From Bacteroidia bacterium (GTDB lineage Bacteria > Bacteroidota > Bacteroidia > B-17B0 > Aurantibacillaceae), in the NCBI GenBank assembly GCA_022841465.1, contig JALHRL010000008.1, positions 1-64,000 on the forward strand: a DNA stretch of 64,000 nt, given 5' to 3'. Made by a program: the position numbers and the translations under genes. The notes beneath the pieces are model-generated. The model ran no database searches, was not told the origin of the DNA, and was given only the letters and a program-made list of their open reading frames with translations. The stretch's first letter is position 1, and each line of letters begins with the position of its first letter. This document shows positions 16,169 through 25,935 of this stretch, piece after piece.

Positions 16169-17263
16169 ATGTTTTTTAGGTTATTGGTATTAATTTTATT
16201 CGGCACTTTTTTGCAGGCGCAAAATAACCTTATTATTTATAGCAGTAACGGCAAAGCTTTTCATTTATCTTCTAAAAATATAGCGGTTAATGAAACAACT
16301 GCCGCAGAATATAGCTTTCCTAATTTATTAATTGATACAATTGATCTTACCCTAATTTCAAAAAATAAAAAAATTAAATTAAACAGTACTGTATACTTAT
16401 TAAATAAAGGCGCAAAAACAACGAACAAAACTTTTATTTACGCTTTAGAAACAGATACAGTTAAATCTAAATTTAATTTGCGCTTTTTAGGCATTCAAGA
16501 TAGTCCTAAATTACCAAATCCATTAGTTCCGGATGTTCCTTACATTGATACTTCTTACAAAATGTTGAATAAATTATACGGTGATATTTTTGAATTAAAA
16601 GACGGAAAACCTCTTTTCTTTAATAATTTACCCAAAAGCAAAAAATGTTTAACACCAACATCCGACAAAAACGTATCACATGTACTAAACTTAAATAAAA
16701 AAACAAATGTAAAAACAGATCGGGTTAAATTTTCATTAGAAACAATAAACAATAACTGTGTTACCTGTGCGCAAGTAGCATTGCTTTGCCAAACCTTAGA
16801 TTTTGAATTAGATAGAATTAAAGTAATTAAAGAAGCTTTTAAAAACATTACCGATCCTGAAAACAAAAAATTATTAGAAGAAAGTGTAACCTTTGAATCA
16901 GGAAAAAAAGAAATTAGAGAATCTTTAGTTATTAAGTCTCAAAACCAACTAAAAAACACCAAAGTTTGTGCGGTAGCAGTACCGGATAGTGTTGTCAAAT
17001 TACTTTATGATAATTTAAAGTTGTATAATAACGATTTTGACAGGGTTATTTATTTAAAAAGCATTGATAAAAACAATTGTTATACAAGCATTCAATTAAA
17101 AAATTTACTGAATACTTTTTTGCACGACAGAGAAAAACTGGAAGTATGTAAACTTTATTATCACAATATTGTAGATAAAGAAAACCTAGAAAGTTATAAC
17201 GATGTATTTTCGTTTAACGAAACCTACAATAAATATTTAGATTTTTTAAAACAACCCGATTAA
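16169..17263 (+). CDS. Secreted protein with two DUF4476 domains
   Basis: A 364-residue exported protein with signal peptide 1-18 (LLVLILFGTFLQAQ). The N-terminal 120 residues form a beta-rich region. Two DUF4476-like helical repeats follow: the first at about 193-258 (CAQVALLCQTLDFELDRIKV and KEAFKNITDPENK), the second at about 270-357 (LYDNLKLYNNDFDRVIYLKS, LKNLLNTFLHDREKLEVC). DUF4476 occurs in Bacteroidota periplasmic or surface proteins of unknown function. The stop codon is four bases from the DUF423 gene, so the two may be co-transcribed. Confidence 0.75.
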   Translation: MFFRLLVLILFGTFLQAQNNLIIYSSNGKAFHLSSKNIAVNETTAAEYSFPNLLIDTIDLTLISKNKKIKLNSTVYLLNKGAKTTNKTFIYALETDTVKSKFNLRFLGIQDSPKLPNPLVPDVPYIDTSYKMLNKLYGDIFELKDGKPLFFNNLPKSKKCLTPTSDKNVSHVLNLNKKTNVKTDRVKFSLETINNNCVTCAQVALLCQTLDFELDRIKVIKEAFKNITDPENKKLLEESVTFESGKKEIRESLVIKSQNQLKNTKVCAVAVPDSVVKLLYDNLKLYNNDFDRVIYLKSIDKNNCYTSIQLKNLLNTFLHDREKLEVCKLYYHNIVDKENLESYNDVFSFNETYNKYLDFLKQPD

Positions 17264-17267
17264 CAAA

Positions 17268-17681
17268 ATGATTTCACGTAAATACGCAATTATTGGAATT
17301 TTAGGAGCTACCGCAGTAGCCATTGGAGCCTATGGCGCCCATGGATTAAAAAGCTATTTAGAAAGCGGATTAATGACTCCCGATTTATTAAATGGTTTTG
17401 ATACCGGTGTTAAATATCAAATGTATCATACACTGGCCATGTTTTTGGTTTTGCTTTTAAATAAAGACAATAACAACAAACTACTTCGTTTTTCATTTAA
17501 TCTGTTTTTAGGTGGAATCATTTTATTCTCGGGTTCATTGTACTTTTTAACTACCCGTTATGTTTTGGGTATGGAAGGTTTAAAATTTCTTGGCCCCATT
17601 ACCCCAATTGGCGGCTTATTGTTTATTGCCGCATGGTTGTTGTTGGTAATTGCAGCAGTTAAATCAAAATCAAATTCCTAA
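17268..17681 (+). CDS. DUF423 family inner membrane protein
   Basis: A 137-residue protein with four predicted membrane helices. The N-terminal signature AIGAYGAHGLKSYLE and YQMYHTLAMFLVLLL, then FSGSLYFL and GPITPIGGLLFIAAWLLL, are the conserved blocks of the YgdD/DUF423 family. The role of this family is not established. It lies four bases after the DUF4476 gene and nine bases before a small lipoprotein gene. Confidence 0.92.
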   Translation: MISRKYAIIGILGATAVAIGAYGAHGLKSYLESGLMTPDLLNGFDTGVKYQMYHTLAMFLVLLLNKDNNNKLLRFSFNLFLGGIILFSGSLYFLTTRYVLGMEGLKFLGPITPIGGLLFIAAWLLLVIAAVKSKSNS

Positions 17682-17690
17682 ATTCGTTTT

Positions 17691-18044
17691 ATGAAAAATT
17701 TAATTACAATAATTTGTCTGTTTTTATTAGGTGGTATTTTATTGCTTTCCTGTAAATCAAAAGCAAAGGCTGAAGTAACCGGTAATGTAAATACAAGTTC
17801 CTGCAAAGTGCAAATTAATTTTGGAAGCAGAGGTGATGGAATTAACGAAGCCAAATACAATGAGCTAATTGAACTTTTAAAAAAGGAAAAAATAAAATAC
17901 AGTGAAAAATCGGCAGGCCGCGAAGGAGAAAAAGAAATTTGCTTGCCTTTATCTGAATTAAAGGATAAGGAAAAGAACGACTTTATTGAGCGGTTGAAAA
18001 AATTTGAAGATAAGGAATCATTTATCTCATTATCAATTAATTAA
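17691..18044 (+). CDS. Small lipoprotein of unknown function
   Basis: A 117-residue protein with a type II signal peptide; the lipobox LLLSC places the lipidated Cys at residue 21, followed by Lys. The remaining 95 residues are highly charged (many Lys and Glu) with a second Cys in NTSSCKVQINFGSRGDG and EICLPLSELKDKEK. I do not recognise a family. It follows the DUF423 gene by nine bases, so it is probably co-transcribed with it. It does not appear broken. Confidence 0.7.
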   Translation: MKNLITIICLFLLGGILLLSCKSKAKAEVTGNVNTSSCKVQINFGSRGDGINEAKYNELIELLKKEKIKYSEKSAGREGEKEICLPLSELKDKEKNDFIERLKKFEDKESFISLSIN

Positions 18045-18105
18045 ACTTATTTAACCAACGGTTCTGAATGTGAAAAATATCACATTTTAGCTGCCTTATT
18101 TTTGC

Positions 18106-18113
18106 TAATTTTG
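18106..18113 (+). promoter_or_regulatory. Promoter -7 box (TAATTTTG) of pckA
   Basis: An exact TAnnTTTG match followed by CAGCACTAA, 26 bases before the pckA ATG. The upstream sequence TTTTAGCTGCC lies at the right distance for a -33 region but lacks a clean TTG. Confidence 0.6.
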
Positions 18114-18139
18114 CAGCACTAATCTTAAAAAAAATTGTA

Positions 18140-19753
18140 ATGAACGAATTGGGCTTAAAAGCAAGCAATGTTTCTATTGCCGACCTAGGTATAGGAAACG
18201 TTGAAATGGCTTACTGGAACATGCATCCAAGTGAACTTGTAGAAGAAACAATTATACGCGGAGAAGGCGTTTTAACCGATGTTGGAGCCTTAGCAATTGA
18301 TACCGGTGAATTTACAGGACGATCGCCAAAAGATAAATTTGTAGTTTACGATGAAAACACAAAAGATAGCGTTTGGTGGGGAGATGTAAACAACCGTTTT
18401 GAATCGGATAAATTTGATTTATTGCACAACCGAATGCTTGCCTACCTTGGCGGTAAAGAGGTTTGGGTGCGTGATGCTTATGCTTGCGCCGATCCTGCAC
18501 ACCGCATTAACATTCGTGTGGTAAACGAATTTCCTTGGAGTAATTTATTTTCTTATAATTTATTTTTACGTCCAACCAACGAGCAAATTAAAAACTTTAA
18601 ACACGATTGGTTAATTTTAAACGCACCGGGCTTTAAAGCCGACCCAAAAATTGACGGAACTCGTCAGCATAATTTTGCCATCATTAATTTTACCAAAAAA
18701 ATTATTTTAATTGGTGGCACCGGATATACCGGAGAAATTAAAAAATCTATTTTTGCTGTATTAAACTATATTTTACCACACGAGAAAAAAGTATTAAGTA
18801 TGCACTGCTCTGCCAATATTGGCAAAGCCGGCGATACTGCTATTTTCTTTGGGTTATCGGGTACAGGAAAAACAACGCTATCGGCCGACCCTAACCGTAA
18901 ATTAATTGGCGATGACGAGCACGGCTGGAGCGATACAGGTGTGTTTAACTTTGAAGGTGGATGTTACGCTAAATGTGTTGACTTAACCGCAGAAAAAGAA
19001 CCACAAATTTTTAGCGCCATTAAATTTGGTTCGTTGTTAGAGAACATTAATTTTCATGAAGGAAGCACAACTGTAGATTATGCGAATATTTCAAAAACAG
19101 AAAACACACGTGTAAGTTACCCTGCTAATTATATTGATAACGCAGTTACACCTGCAATTGGCGATATTCCAAAAAACATTTTCTTTTTAACCTGCGATGC
19201 ATTTGGCGTTTTACCTCCTATTAGTAAATTAACCAATGCACAAGCAATGTACCACTTTATTAGTGGTTATACTGCTAAGGTTGCAGGTACTGAAATGGGA
19301 ATTACAGAACCAACTACTACCTTCTCTGCTTGTTTTGGTAAAGCATTTTTACCATTGCATCCAACAAAATACGCTGAGTTATTAGGAGAAAAATTGAAGA
19401 AACACAAAGTAAACGTTTGGTTATTAAATACCGGATGGGTTGGCGGAAGCTATGGTGTTGGCAGTAGAATTAAATTAACATACACCCGTGCTTTAATTAC
19501 AGCTGCTTTAAATGGAGAACTGGATAATGTAGAATATGGTAAAACACCTTATTTTGGTTTGCATTTCCCAAAGGCTTGTCCAAATGTTCCAACAGAAATT
19601 TTAGAACCAATGAATGCTTGGAAAGATAAGGATTCGTTTAGAAATACGGCGCAAAACTTAGCCGGGCAATTCGTAAAAAACTTTGCTCAATATGCGTCTG
19701 CAGCGAATGATGAAATTTTATCTGCAGCACCTAAAGTAGAAGCTACCGTTTAA
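18140..19753 (+). CDS. pckA: Phosphoenolpyruvate carboxykinase (ATP)
   Basis: A 537-residue cytosolic enzyme, the usual size for the ATP-dependent form. It converts oxaloacetate and ATP to phosphoenolpyruvate and CO2, the first committed step of gluconeogenesis. It has TGRSPKDKF near residue 58 (substrate loop), the kinase P-loop GLSGTGKTTL at about 238-247, DDEHGW directly after, and the adenine-binding TGWVGGSYGVGSRI near residue 433. It is monocistronic, with its own -7 box upstream and a strong intrinsic terminator downstream. fbp, the other gluconeogenic key enzyme, is also in this window, at 54170. Confidence 0.98.
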   Translation: MNELGLKASNVSIADLGIGNVEMAYWNMHPSELVEETIIRGEGVLTDVGALAIDTGEFTGRSPKDKFVVYDENTKDSVWWGDVNNRFESDKFDLLHNRMLAYLGGKEVWVRDAYACADPAHRINIRVVNEFPWSNLFSYNLFLRPTNEQIKNFKHDWLILNAPGFKADPKIDGTRQHNFAIINFTKKIILIGGTGYTGEIKKSIFAVLNYILPHEKKVLSMHCSANIGKAGDTAIFFGLSGTGKTTLSADPNRKLIGDDEHGWSDTGVFNFEGGCYAKCVDLTAEKEPQIFSAIKFGSLLENINFHEGSTTVDYANISKTENTRVSYPANYIDNAVTPAIGDIPKNIFFLTCDAFGVLPPISKLTNAQAMYHFISGYTAKVAGTEMGITEPTTTFSACFGKAFLPLHPTKYAELLGEKLKKHKVNVWLLNTGWVGGSYGVGSRIKLTYTRALITAALNGELDNVEYGKTPYFGLHFPKACPNVPTEILEPMNAWKDKDSFRNTAQNLAGQFVKNFAQYASAANDEILSAAPKVEATV

Positions 19754-19772
19754 AAAAATAATTTATAAAATC

Positions 19773-19806
19773 AAAAGCCCCAACAATACTTGCTGGGGCT
19801 TTTTTA
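19773..19806. terminator. Bidirectional intrinsic terminator of pckA and the TonB receptor gene
   Basis: A 10-bp perfect stem, AAAAGCCCCA (19773-19782) and TGGGGCTTTT (19794-19803), with an 11-base loop and flanking T/A runs. It sits between the convergent pckA and TonB receptor genes and can serve both. Confidence 0.93.
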
Positions 19807-19810
19807 TTTA

Positions 19811-22243
19811 TTAAAACTTGTAACGCAAACTTGCTATAAAATTTCTTCCGGGCGCACTAATGCCGGAGGCAAACGGACGGTACAATTGATCGGTTATGTT
19901 TTCTACACCTGCTGTTAATGAAAAGCCATAACTTACGAAGTAAGAAACTTTAAAATTTAAAGTATACCAAAACGGAACGTAAGGATTTCCGTTTTTATCT
20001 TTTGCATACAAATAAGCTTCTAATCTTTCAGACAAAGGCAAATCGGTATAATCAACCCTGCCGTTGTAGTTAAAATAAAAATCGGCCTTTACTCTTTTGG
20101 CGGCGTATAAAGCGTGTATACTGCCATAAAGCGGAACAGCATGAGATAAGGGAAAGTAATTGGTGCTATCAGAATTATACTCTTTACCTGATTGCATGGT
20201 AATACTGTTTCTTAAGGAAAAACCATAACCAAAATAAATTTCTAGATTACTTTGCAAACCATAAACATAAGCATGCGTTGCATTTTGTAAGGCAAAAACT
20301 TTACTCATTTCACCATTATACTCAATACTATCCTTTCCATTATAATTAAAAGGTCTTCTTACTAAAGCATTTTTTAAATACGTATAAAACAGTGCAGCGT
20401 CTAATTTTAACCTGTTTCCAAAAATTGTTGCCAGCCCTACTTCACCGTTATAAGCATATTCACCTTTTAAATTAGGGTTTGGCACAACAACAGCGCCTGG
20501 TTGCGAATCAAATACTTTACCAATATCATCAATATTTGGGGCTCTAAAACCGGTTGAAGCATTTGCGTATAAACTAATGTTTTTTACCGGAGTAAACACA
20601 ATACCCATACTGCCATTTAAAGCATCGTTATTTAATTTACTTTCCGTTACCGGATAAACAAATAAGGTTGTATCAAATTTTGCATAAATGGAATAATAAG
20701 AATAACGCAGTCCAGAATTAAAAATCAATTTTTCATTAAATTTGTGTTTAAGACTTAAATAGAGTCCGCCTAACTGCCAAGTAGAACCGTTTGGATATCT
20801 TGGGTTTACCTTTTGTTCAACATTTGTAAAAACATTAACGCGTTGTGCATTAGAATTTATTTTATTAAAAATGTATTCTGCACCATAGTATAAAACTGTT
20901 TTCTCGCCTAATTTTTTATCTAAGTCTAAATTAAAAGAATAGGCATCCAATTTCTCAAATTGATTCCTTAAACGCGCATTTCCGCTTGTAGTGCTTCCCG
21001 ACGCATTTAATCTTCTATCATGTCTACTTTCCTCAAATTGTTGATATGCCGCAATAAATTTAAAATGATCGAACATTTTTGTTTTGTTATTATAACTCAA
21101 ACCAAGACGATGCATTTGCCAAATTTGAGGTCCGTAATACCATTCCGAAAAATCTAACACGCCATCTTTATTTGCATCTGCTATTAAACGATCGTAACGA
21201 GGTACATTACTTGTTGCAGAATAATGATAGGCATAATCAAATATCAAATTCTTTGAAGGCGCAAAAACTATTTTCTGCATAAAGTTTAACTGACTAAAGC
21301 CTGAGTTTAGTTGTAAAGAAGGTTTATGGTTAACTATTTGCGTATCTTTTTTATCAAGAATCTTTTGATATACCGACCTCCAATAAGCCGAATCACCTCC
21401 AATCGTACCCGCCATTAAATCATTGTATTTTGAATATGTTATTGAAGATAAAAAAGCAATTTTTTTAAACCCAATATTTATATCAAAATGACTCGTGTTT
21501 TCATTATTGGCTGTTGCATACCTCGCCAATGCGTTTAACTTAATTATTGGTTTACTGCTATCCGATAAAGTTGCTTTTCTAGTATGAAAATCCATTACTC
21601 CCCCAATAGCATCACTACCATACATAACTGCACCCGGACCAAACAAAACCTCTGCACTTTCCAACGAATTTGCATCTATTGAAATAACATTTTGCACGTT
21701 TCCCGATCTAAAAATAGCATTATTCATTCTTACACCGTCAACAACTAACATTACTCTATTGGTTGCAAACCCTCGCAACATGGGCGATCCACCACCCTGC
21801 TGACTTTTTTGTATGTAAACACCGCTCCCTGCGCCTAACAAATCTGCCGTTGTTTGCGGGTTTTGCAAAGCCATATCTTTCATGTTTAATTTTTCAACTC
21901 TTACCGCATTTTCTTTTTCTTCTTCTTCCCATCTACTTGCAGAAACAATTACTTCTTCCAAATCAATATTAGACTCAGTTAATTCTATTCTAAAATTTAC
22001 ATCCTTTTCCTTAATTACAAACCACTTTAACTGATAACCAATACATTTAGCTTGAATACTGTCGTTTAAGTTAAACGAACTTAAATTTGCTTTCCCTTTT
22101 GCGTTGGTTAAAACAGCATTCTCTTTATTCTTAATAACAACACCGGGTATTGCTTCACGTGTAGATTTATCAATTACCGTGATGGTTTGCGAATAATACT
22201 GCATAGTAATGCACAGTATTAACCACAATAAATATTTTTTCAT
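19811..22243 (-). CDS. TonB-dependent outer membrane receptor
   Basis: About 810 residues from the ATG at 22243, which gives a clean signal peptide (KKYLLWLILCITMQYYSQ); the longer frame adds eight residues before it. A carboxypeptidase-regulatory-like domain (about 20-95) precedes the plug (about 120-230: LLGAGSGVYIQKS, GGGSPMLRGFATNRVM, VDGVRMNNAIFRSGN, LFGPGAVMYGSDAIGG). The 22-strand barrel follows and ends in RNFIASLRYKF, the typical C-terminal aromatic residue. Plug features (MLRGFATNRV, VDGVRMNNA) are like haem/siderophore receptors, so iron or haem uptake is likely but not proven. No partner gene is adjacent. Confidence 0.93.
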   Translation of the reverse strand: MKKYLLWLILCITMQYYSQTITVIDKSTREAIPGVVIKNKENAVLTNAKGKANLSSFNLNDSIQAKCIGYQLKWFVIKEKDVNFRIELTESNIDLEEVIVSASRWEEEEKENAVRVEKLNMKDMALQNPQTTADLLGAGSGVYIQKSQQGGGSPMLRGFATNRVMLVVDGVRMNNAIFRSGNVQNVISIDANSLESAEVLFGPGAVMYGSDAIGGVMDFHTRKATLSDSSKPIIKLNALARYATANNENTSHFDINIGFKKIAFLSSITYSKYNDLMAGTIGGDSAYWRSVYQKILDKKDTQIVNHKPSLQLNSGFSQLNFMQKIVFAPSKNLIFDYAYHYSATSNVPRYDRLIADANKDGVLDFSEWYYGPQIWQMHRLGLSYNNKTKMFDHFKFIAAYQQFEESRHDRRLNASGSTTSGNARLRNQFEKLDAYSFNLDLDKKLGEKTVLYYGAEYIFNKINSNAQRVNVFTNVEQKVNPRYPNGSTWQLGGLYLSLKHKFNEKLIFNSGLRYSYYSIYAKFDTTLFVYPVTESKLNNDALNGSMGIVFTPVKNISLYANASTGFRAPNIDDIGKVFDSQPGAVVVPNPNLKGEYAYNGEVGLATIFGNRLKLDAALFYTYLKNALVRRPFNYNGKDSIEYNGEMSKVFALQNATHAYVYGLQSNLEIYFGYGFSLRNSITMQSGKEYNSDSTNYFPLSHAVPLYGSIHALYAAKRVKADFYFNYNGRVDYTDLPLSERLEAYLYAKDKNGNPYVPFWYTLNFKVSYFVSYGFSLTAGVENITDQLYRPFASGISAPGRNFIASLRYKF

Positions 22244-22319
22244 AATTACATGAATTAAAAACTTCAATATTGCAATACAATATTGTTTAAAAATTACTTA
22301 ATTAAAATCAGGGAGGAAA

Positions 22320-22883
22320 TTATCCGTTAATAGAATTACCGGGTGATATGGGAGGAGGTGTACTAACAGTGGTATAACCAATATTGGTATTAGTTTTGCT
22401 TTCAGATGCAAAACAAACGGAAGTATCGTTAATTGGTTTACAAACCCCCAGTGGATTATCAATTATTACTTTTATAGAAAACAATTCTTTTAATGGATTA
22501 CCGGATGCTTTTTTACTATTGTTTTCATTTAAGCTATTAGCAATTTGATTATAGTTCTTCTTTAAGGCTTTTTCATTGGTATCGTTAACCAAATAAATTT
22601 TAACCTTATTACCCAAGTGTTTTATTTTAACTACATCGTATAACTGGCCGTTCATTTCAATTTCTTTATTATCATCAAGCCAAGTGATTTTTGAACCGTT
22701 TTTATAAAGTTGGTTAGAGGCAATCTCCACACTTTCCCATTTTTCTTCGGGTAAAGTTTTTAAATACTCTTTAAAGTTTTTCTTGTATTGATTTTGTACG
22801 GTTTTAAAAACAAAATAATGTCCGCTTATAAATACCAACATTATCAAAAGTGTACTAAATATTAAAATTCTTTTGAATTTCAT
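22320..22883 (-). CDS. Membrane-anchored or secreted protein of unknown function
   Basis: A 187-residue protein with one N-terminal hydrophobic segment (about residues 5-27, RILIFSTLLIMLVFISGHYF) that may be an uncleaved anchor. The remainder is hydrophilic, with KWESVEIASNQLYKNGSKI, a possible beta hairpin ITWLDDNKEIEMNGQLYDVV, and a C-terminal Cys pair (VCKPINDTSVC) that could form a disulfide. No family recognised. It lies between the TonB receptor and the rluD-like gene on the same strand, with gaps of 57-77 bases, so co-transcription is uncertain. Confidence 0.6.
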   Translation of the reverse strand: MKFKRILIFSTLLIMLVFISGHYFVFKTVQNQYKKNFKEYLKTLPEEKWESVEIASNQLYKNGSKITWLDDNKEIEMNGQLYDVVKIKHLGNKVKIYLVNDTNEKALKKNYNQIANSLNENNSKKASGNPLKELFSIKVIIDNPLGVCKPINDTSVCFASESKTNTNIGYTTVSTPPPISPGNSING

Positions 22884-22940
22884 TTAAAATGCTTCTACCA
22901 AATATAGCGATTTTATTTCTGTAAGAAAAGAAGCTAATTT

Positions 22941-24017
22941 TTAGTTAGAATTAATAGTTTGACTAAAAATATCCCATTTATCAAGCACTTGCTTCATATC
23001 ATCTGGTAATTCACTGTCAAAAAACAAGTCTTTTTCTGTTATGGGGTGCTTGAAACCAAGTGTTTTGGCGTGTAAGGCTTGGCGTGGTAAAATATCAAAA
23101 CAATTCTGAATAAATTGCTTGTATTTAGCAGTATTTACACCCTTTAAAACTTTATCGCCACCGTATTCGTTATCGTTAAATAAAGGGTGACCAATGTGCT
23201 TAAAATGTACCCTTATTTGATGCGTTCTTCCTGTTTCTAACTTACATTCTATTAAAGTAATGTAACCGTAACGTTTTAAAACTTTGTAATGCGTTACAGC
23301 GTGCTTGCCATGTTCGCTTCCTTCCGGAAAAACATTCATCACTTTTCTGTTTTTCAAATCGCGACCAACATTTCCTACAATAGTTCCGGCATCCTCTTTT
23401 AAATTTCCCCAAACAATAGCAATGTATTTTCTATCAATATCTCTATCGAAAAACTTTTTAGACAAAATTGCCATTGCTTTTTCTGTTTTGGCAATTAAAA
23501 TAATTCCGCTTGTGTTTTTATCTATTCGATGCACCAATCCTATTCTTTCAAAACTTATTTCGTCGCCAAATGTATTTGTTCTGGATGGAAGGTTTTTAAA
23601 ATGAAAAGCCAGTGCATTTAATAAAGTGCCGCTGTAATTTCCAAAACCGGGATGTACAACCATTCCGGGAGGTTTATTTATTAAAGCTAAATAATCGTCT
23701 TCAAAAACAATGTTTAAAGGAATGTTTTCAGGAACAATTTCTACATTACGAGGCGGAACAGATAATTGAACTGAAATTTCATCGCCGGGTTTAATTCTGT
23801 AATTGGCTTTTGCAATTTTACCATTAACAAATACATTGCCCGATTCGCAGGCATGTTGAATTTTTGTACGAGTACTATTGGAAATGCGAATAGACATAAA
23901 TTTATCTAATCGCATCATTACCTGCCCCTTCTCCACTTTTATATTGTGGTGTTCGTAAAGTTTGGATTCTTCTTCGCCGTCAAACTCTTCTTCTAATTCA
24001 TCATCTAATTCAAGCAT
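22941..24017 (-). CDS. rluD: RluD-type 23S rRNA pseudouridine synthase
   Basis: A 358-residue enzyme. An acidic N-terminal tail (1-25) precedes an S4 RNA-binding domain (about 33-95, RLDKFMSIRISNSTRTKIQH). The catalytic domain has LINKPPGMVVHPG and HRID at 163-166, with Asp166 as the catalytic residue, then TSGIILIAKT. C-terminal blocks KLETGRTHQIRVH and RQALHAKTLGFKHP are standard for RluA/RluD. By family it isomerises uridines in large-subunit rRNA helix 69, though RluC-like specificity cannot be excluded. It follows the type IX cargo gene by one base and belongs to the PASTA operon. Confidence 0.9.
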   Translation of the reverse strand: MLELDDELEEEFDGEEESKLYEHHNIKVEKGQVMMRLDKFMSIRISNSTRTKIQHACESGNVFVNGKIAKANYRIKPGDEISVQLSVPPRNVEIVPENIPLNIVFEDDYLALINKPPGMVVHPGFGNYSGTLLNALAFHFKNLPSRTNTFGDEISFERIGLVHRIDKNTSGIILIAKTEKAMAILSKKFFDRDIDRKYIAIVWGNLKEDAGTIVGNVGRDLKNRKVMNVFPEGSEHGKHAVTHYKVLKRYGYITLIECKLETGRTHQIRVHFKHIGHPLFNDNEYGGDKVLKGVNTAKYKQFIQNCFDILPRQALHAKTLGFKHPITEKDLFFDSELPDDMKQVLDKWDIFSQTINSN

Positions 24018-24018
24018 A

Positions 24019-25935
24019 CTAATGTTGAATCAAAATTTTTGATTGGTAAAGTAATGTACCTTCAGGGTTTTTCACAAAAACAAAATACATTCCATTGTTT
24101 AAAGATTCTGTGTGAATAAGGTTGTGTTCCTCTATTAAATTTCCACTTAAAACTTCTTTTCCTTCAATAGAAACTATTTGATAAACGACCTTCTGGTTTT
24201 TAGAATTGTTTTCTAAATAAAATAATTTATCGGAAGGGTTTGGATAAAGTTTAAAATTGTTATTACTAAAACTAGATTCGTTTAAACCTACGGGCGATTC
24301 AATTTTTTTACCAAAAACCGGGCGAATTAACACGGCTCCTTTAACAGATGAAGGCGTCCAGCCACTTCCCGAATCAAAAAACAAATTGCTGTTAAAGTTA
24401 TAATTTCTATCAATTCCAACTGTAATACCGTTGGCCACAAATTGCTGAAAACCTATAAAATAAATACCCGGGTTTAACACCAAAGGCGATGTTAATTTAT
24501 ACTCAGCAAAACCATTGTGCCCGCTTTTAGAGTATTTTGGATTCATGATAGAATCTTTTAAAATTAAGGTTCCGGGTCCAAACGAACCATTTTGAAAAAC
24601 ATTAATTCTAAAATTATATGTTTCGCTAAGTGAAATTGAACCGGCCGGATCGAAATAAATTCTTAATGCCTGTAAAGTATCGGTAACATTTAGTTTGTAT
24701 CGGTAAGCCATTTTTGCGGCGGTGCCCATTACGTAATAACCTGTTTCTGCACTTCCATCATCGTAAGCAAAATAATTTCTGAATTTCTGAAATTGAAAAA
24801 CAGTATCGTTATTTATGCTTAAATCTCCGGCTAAGTTTAACATGTAATGTTTTATGGTAAAATCTGCACTATCTGTTAAAGGTGCAAACGTGTAATTAAT
24901 AGAAGGGAAAGCATGTGCTAAGTTGTGTTGCCACCCACCCGAATAAAATGGCGGAAGATTAGCAGCTCCATAAGATACGCCGTTTAATAAATTGTTATTA
25001 CTATCATATATTTTATAATCGTAAGTTGTGTTAACTGTAGTTGTGCCATTAAAACGTATGTAATTAGAATAATTGTTTCCCATTTCAAAATCTTGATACT
25101 GGTTCCATGGCATTGCGCTGTAGTTCTTTAAAAAAGGCGTAGGAACGTAGCCAATAGATAAATCGTTCCATAAAGTATCGTTAATAATGCTCCTATTTCT
25201 ATCTAAATAAACATAATCTATATTCCAATTATCGTAATTACCATTGGTTCCTGCTTTATTTCTGAATCTGAATTTAAAACCATCATGAAAATAGGCAGTA
25301 TCTGTAACCCAAATAAAAGCGCGTTTCATAATTGTATCAACATTATTAGGGTTAACGTTACCGCGCAGTGCCCATACTCTTTTATTCCATGTATCTTCTA
25401 ATGGTTTATAAAAATCTACCATTAACGAATCTTGTATTTCCGGCGAATCTCCGTTACCGGTTAACTGATAATAAAAAATTAATGCAATACTATCTGATGG
25501 TTGTAATGTTAAAGAGCCTGCGGTATATAAATTAATAGCTTGCGAGGTTAAGGTATCTGCATAATTAGCCTGTGTAGAAGTAAAATTTGCATTAGGTGTG
25601 TATGGAAAACCAAATTTATTTAAACCATCAAAAGTGGCTACACCTATACTTAGCGGTGCTTTTGCCATACCTGTATTCACATAAACGCTAGAATCTGACC
25701 AATAAATTTGACTGGGATAGGCAGATTTACAGGCATAATAAAAATCATCAAAAAAAGGAATTTCTAAACCTAACGAGGAGGTTTTTTGCGAAGCAGGGCT
25801 TTGATTTATATTTGATTTAGGTGTTAAATCCCCATAAAAGTAATTAAGGTTAGAACTAAGCGGCCGTGTACCCTCTTGCCCCTTTACCAAAGAAAAAAAG
25901 GCAAAAAATAATATTAGGCTTATTTTATTCTTCAT
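24019..25935 (-). CDS. Secreted protein with type IX sorting domain
   Basis: About 638 residues from the ATG at 25935, giving the signal peptide NKISLILFFAFFSLVKGQ; the frame begins five residues earlier. The middle is beta-rich with FFDDFYYA, an immunoglobulin-like/jelly-roll pattern (DSIALIFYYQLTGNGD, FRFRNKAGTNGNYDNWNIDYV) and FAYDDGSAETGYYVMG. The last 75 residues (FKLYPNPSDKLFYLEN, GMYFVFVKNPEG, KILIQH) are a type A type IX sorting domain. No enzymatic motif seen; it may be an adhesin or structural surface protein. It overlaps the end of the PASTA gene and is one base from rluD. Confidence 0.85.
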   Translation of the reverse strand: MKNKISLILFFAFFSLVKGQEGTRPLSSNLNYFYGDLTPKSNINQSPASQKTSSLGLEIPFFDDFYYACKSAYPSQIYWSDSSVYVNTGMAKAPLSIGVATFDGLNKFGFPYTPNANFTSTQANYADTLTSQAINLYTAGSLTLQPSDSIALIFYYQLTGNGDSPEIQDSLMVDFYKPLEDTWNKRVWALRGNVNPNNVDTIMKRAFIWVTDTAYFHDGFKFRFRNKAGTNGNYDNWNIDYVYLDRNRSIINDTLWNDLSIGYVPTPFLKNYSAMPWNQYQDFEMGNNYSNYIRFNGTTTVNTTYDYKIYDSNNNLLNGVSYGAANLPPFYSGGWQHNLAHAFPSINYTFAPLTDSADFTIKHYMLNLAGDLSINNDTVFQFQKFRNYFAYDDGSAETGYYVMGTAAKMAYRYKLNVTDTLQALRIYFDPAGSISLSETYNFRINVFQNGSFGPGTLILKDSIMNPKYSKSGHNGFAEYKLTSPLVLNPGIYFIGFQQFVANGITVGIDRNYNFNSNLFFDSGSGWTPSSVKGAVLIRPVFGKKIESPVGLNESSFSNNNFKLYPNPSDKLFYLENNSKNQKVVYQIVSIEGKEVLSGNLIEEHNLIHTESLNNGMYFVFVKNPEGTLLYQSKILIQH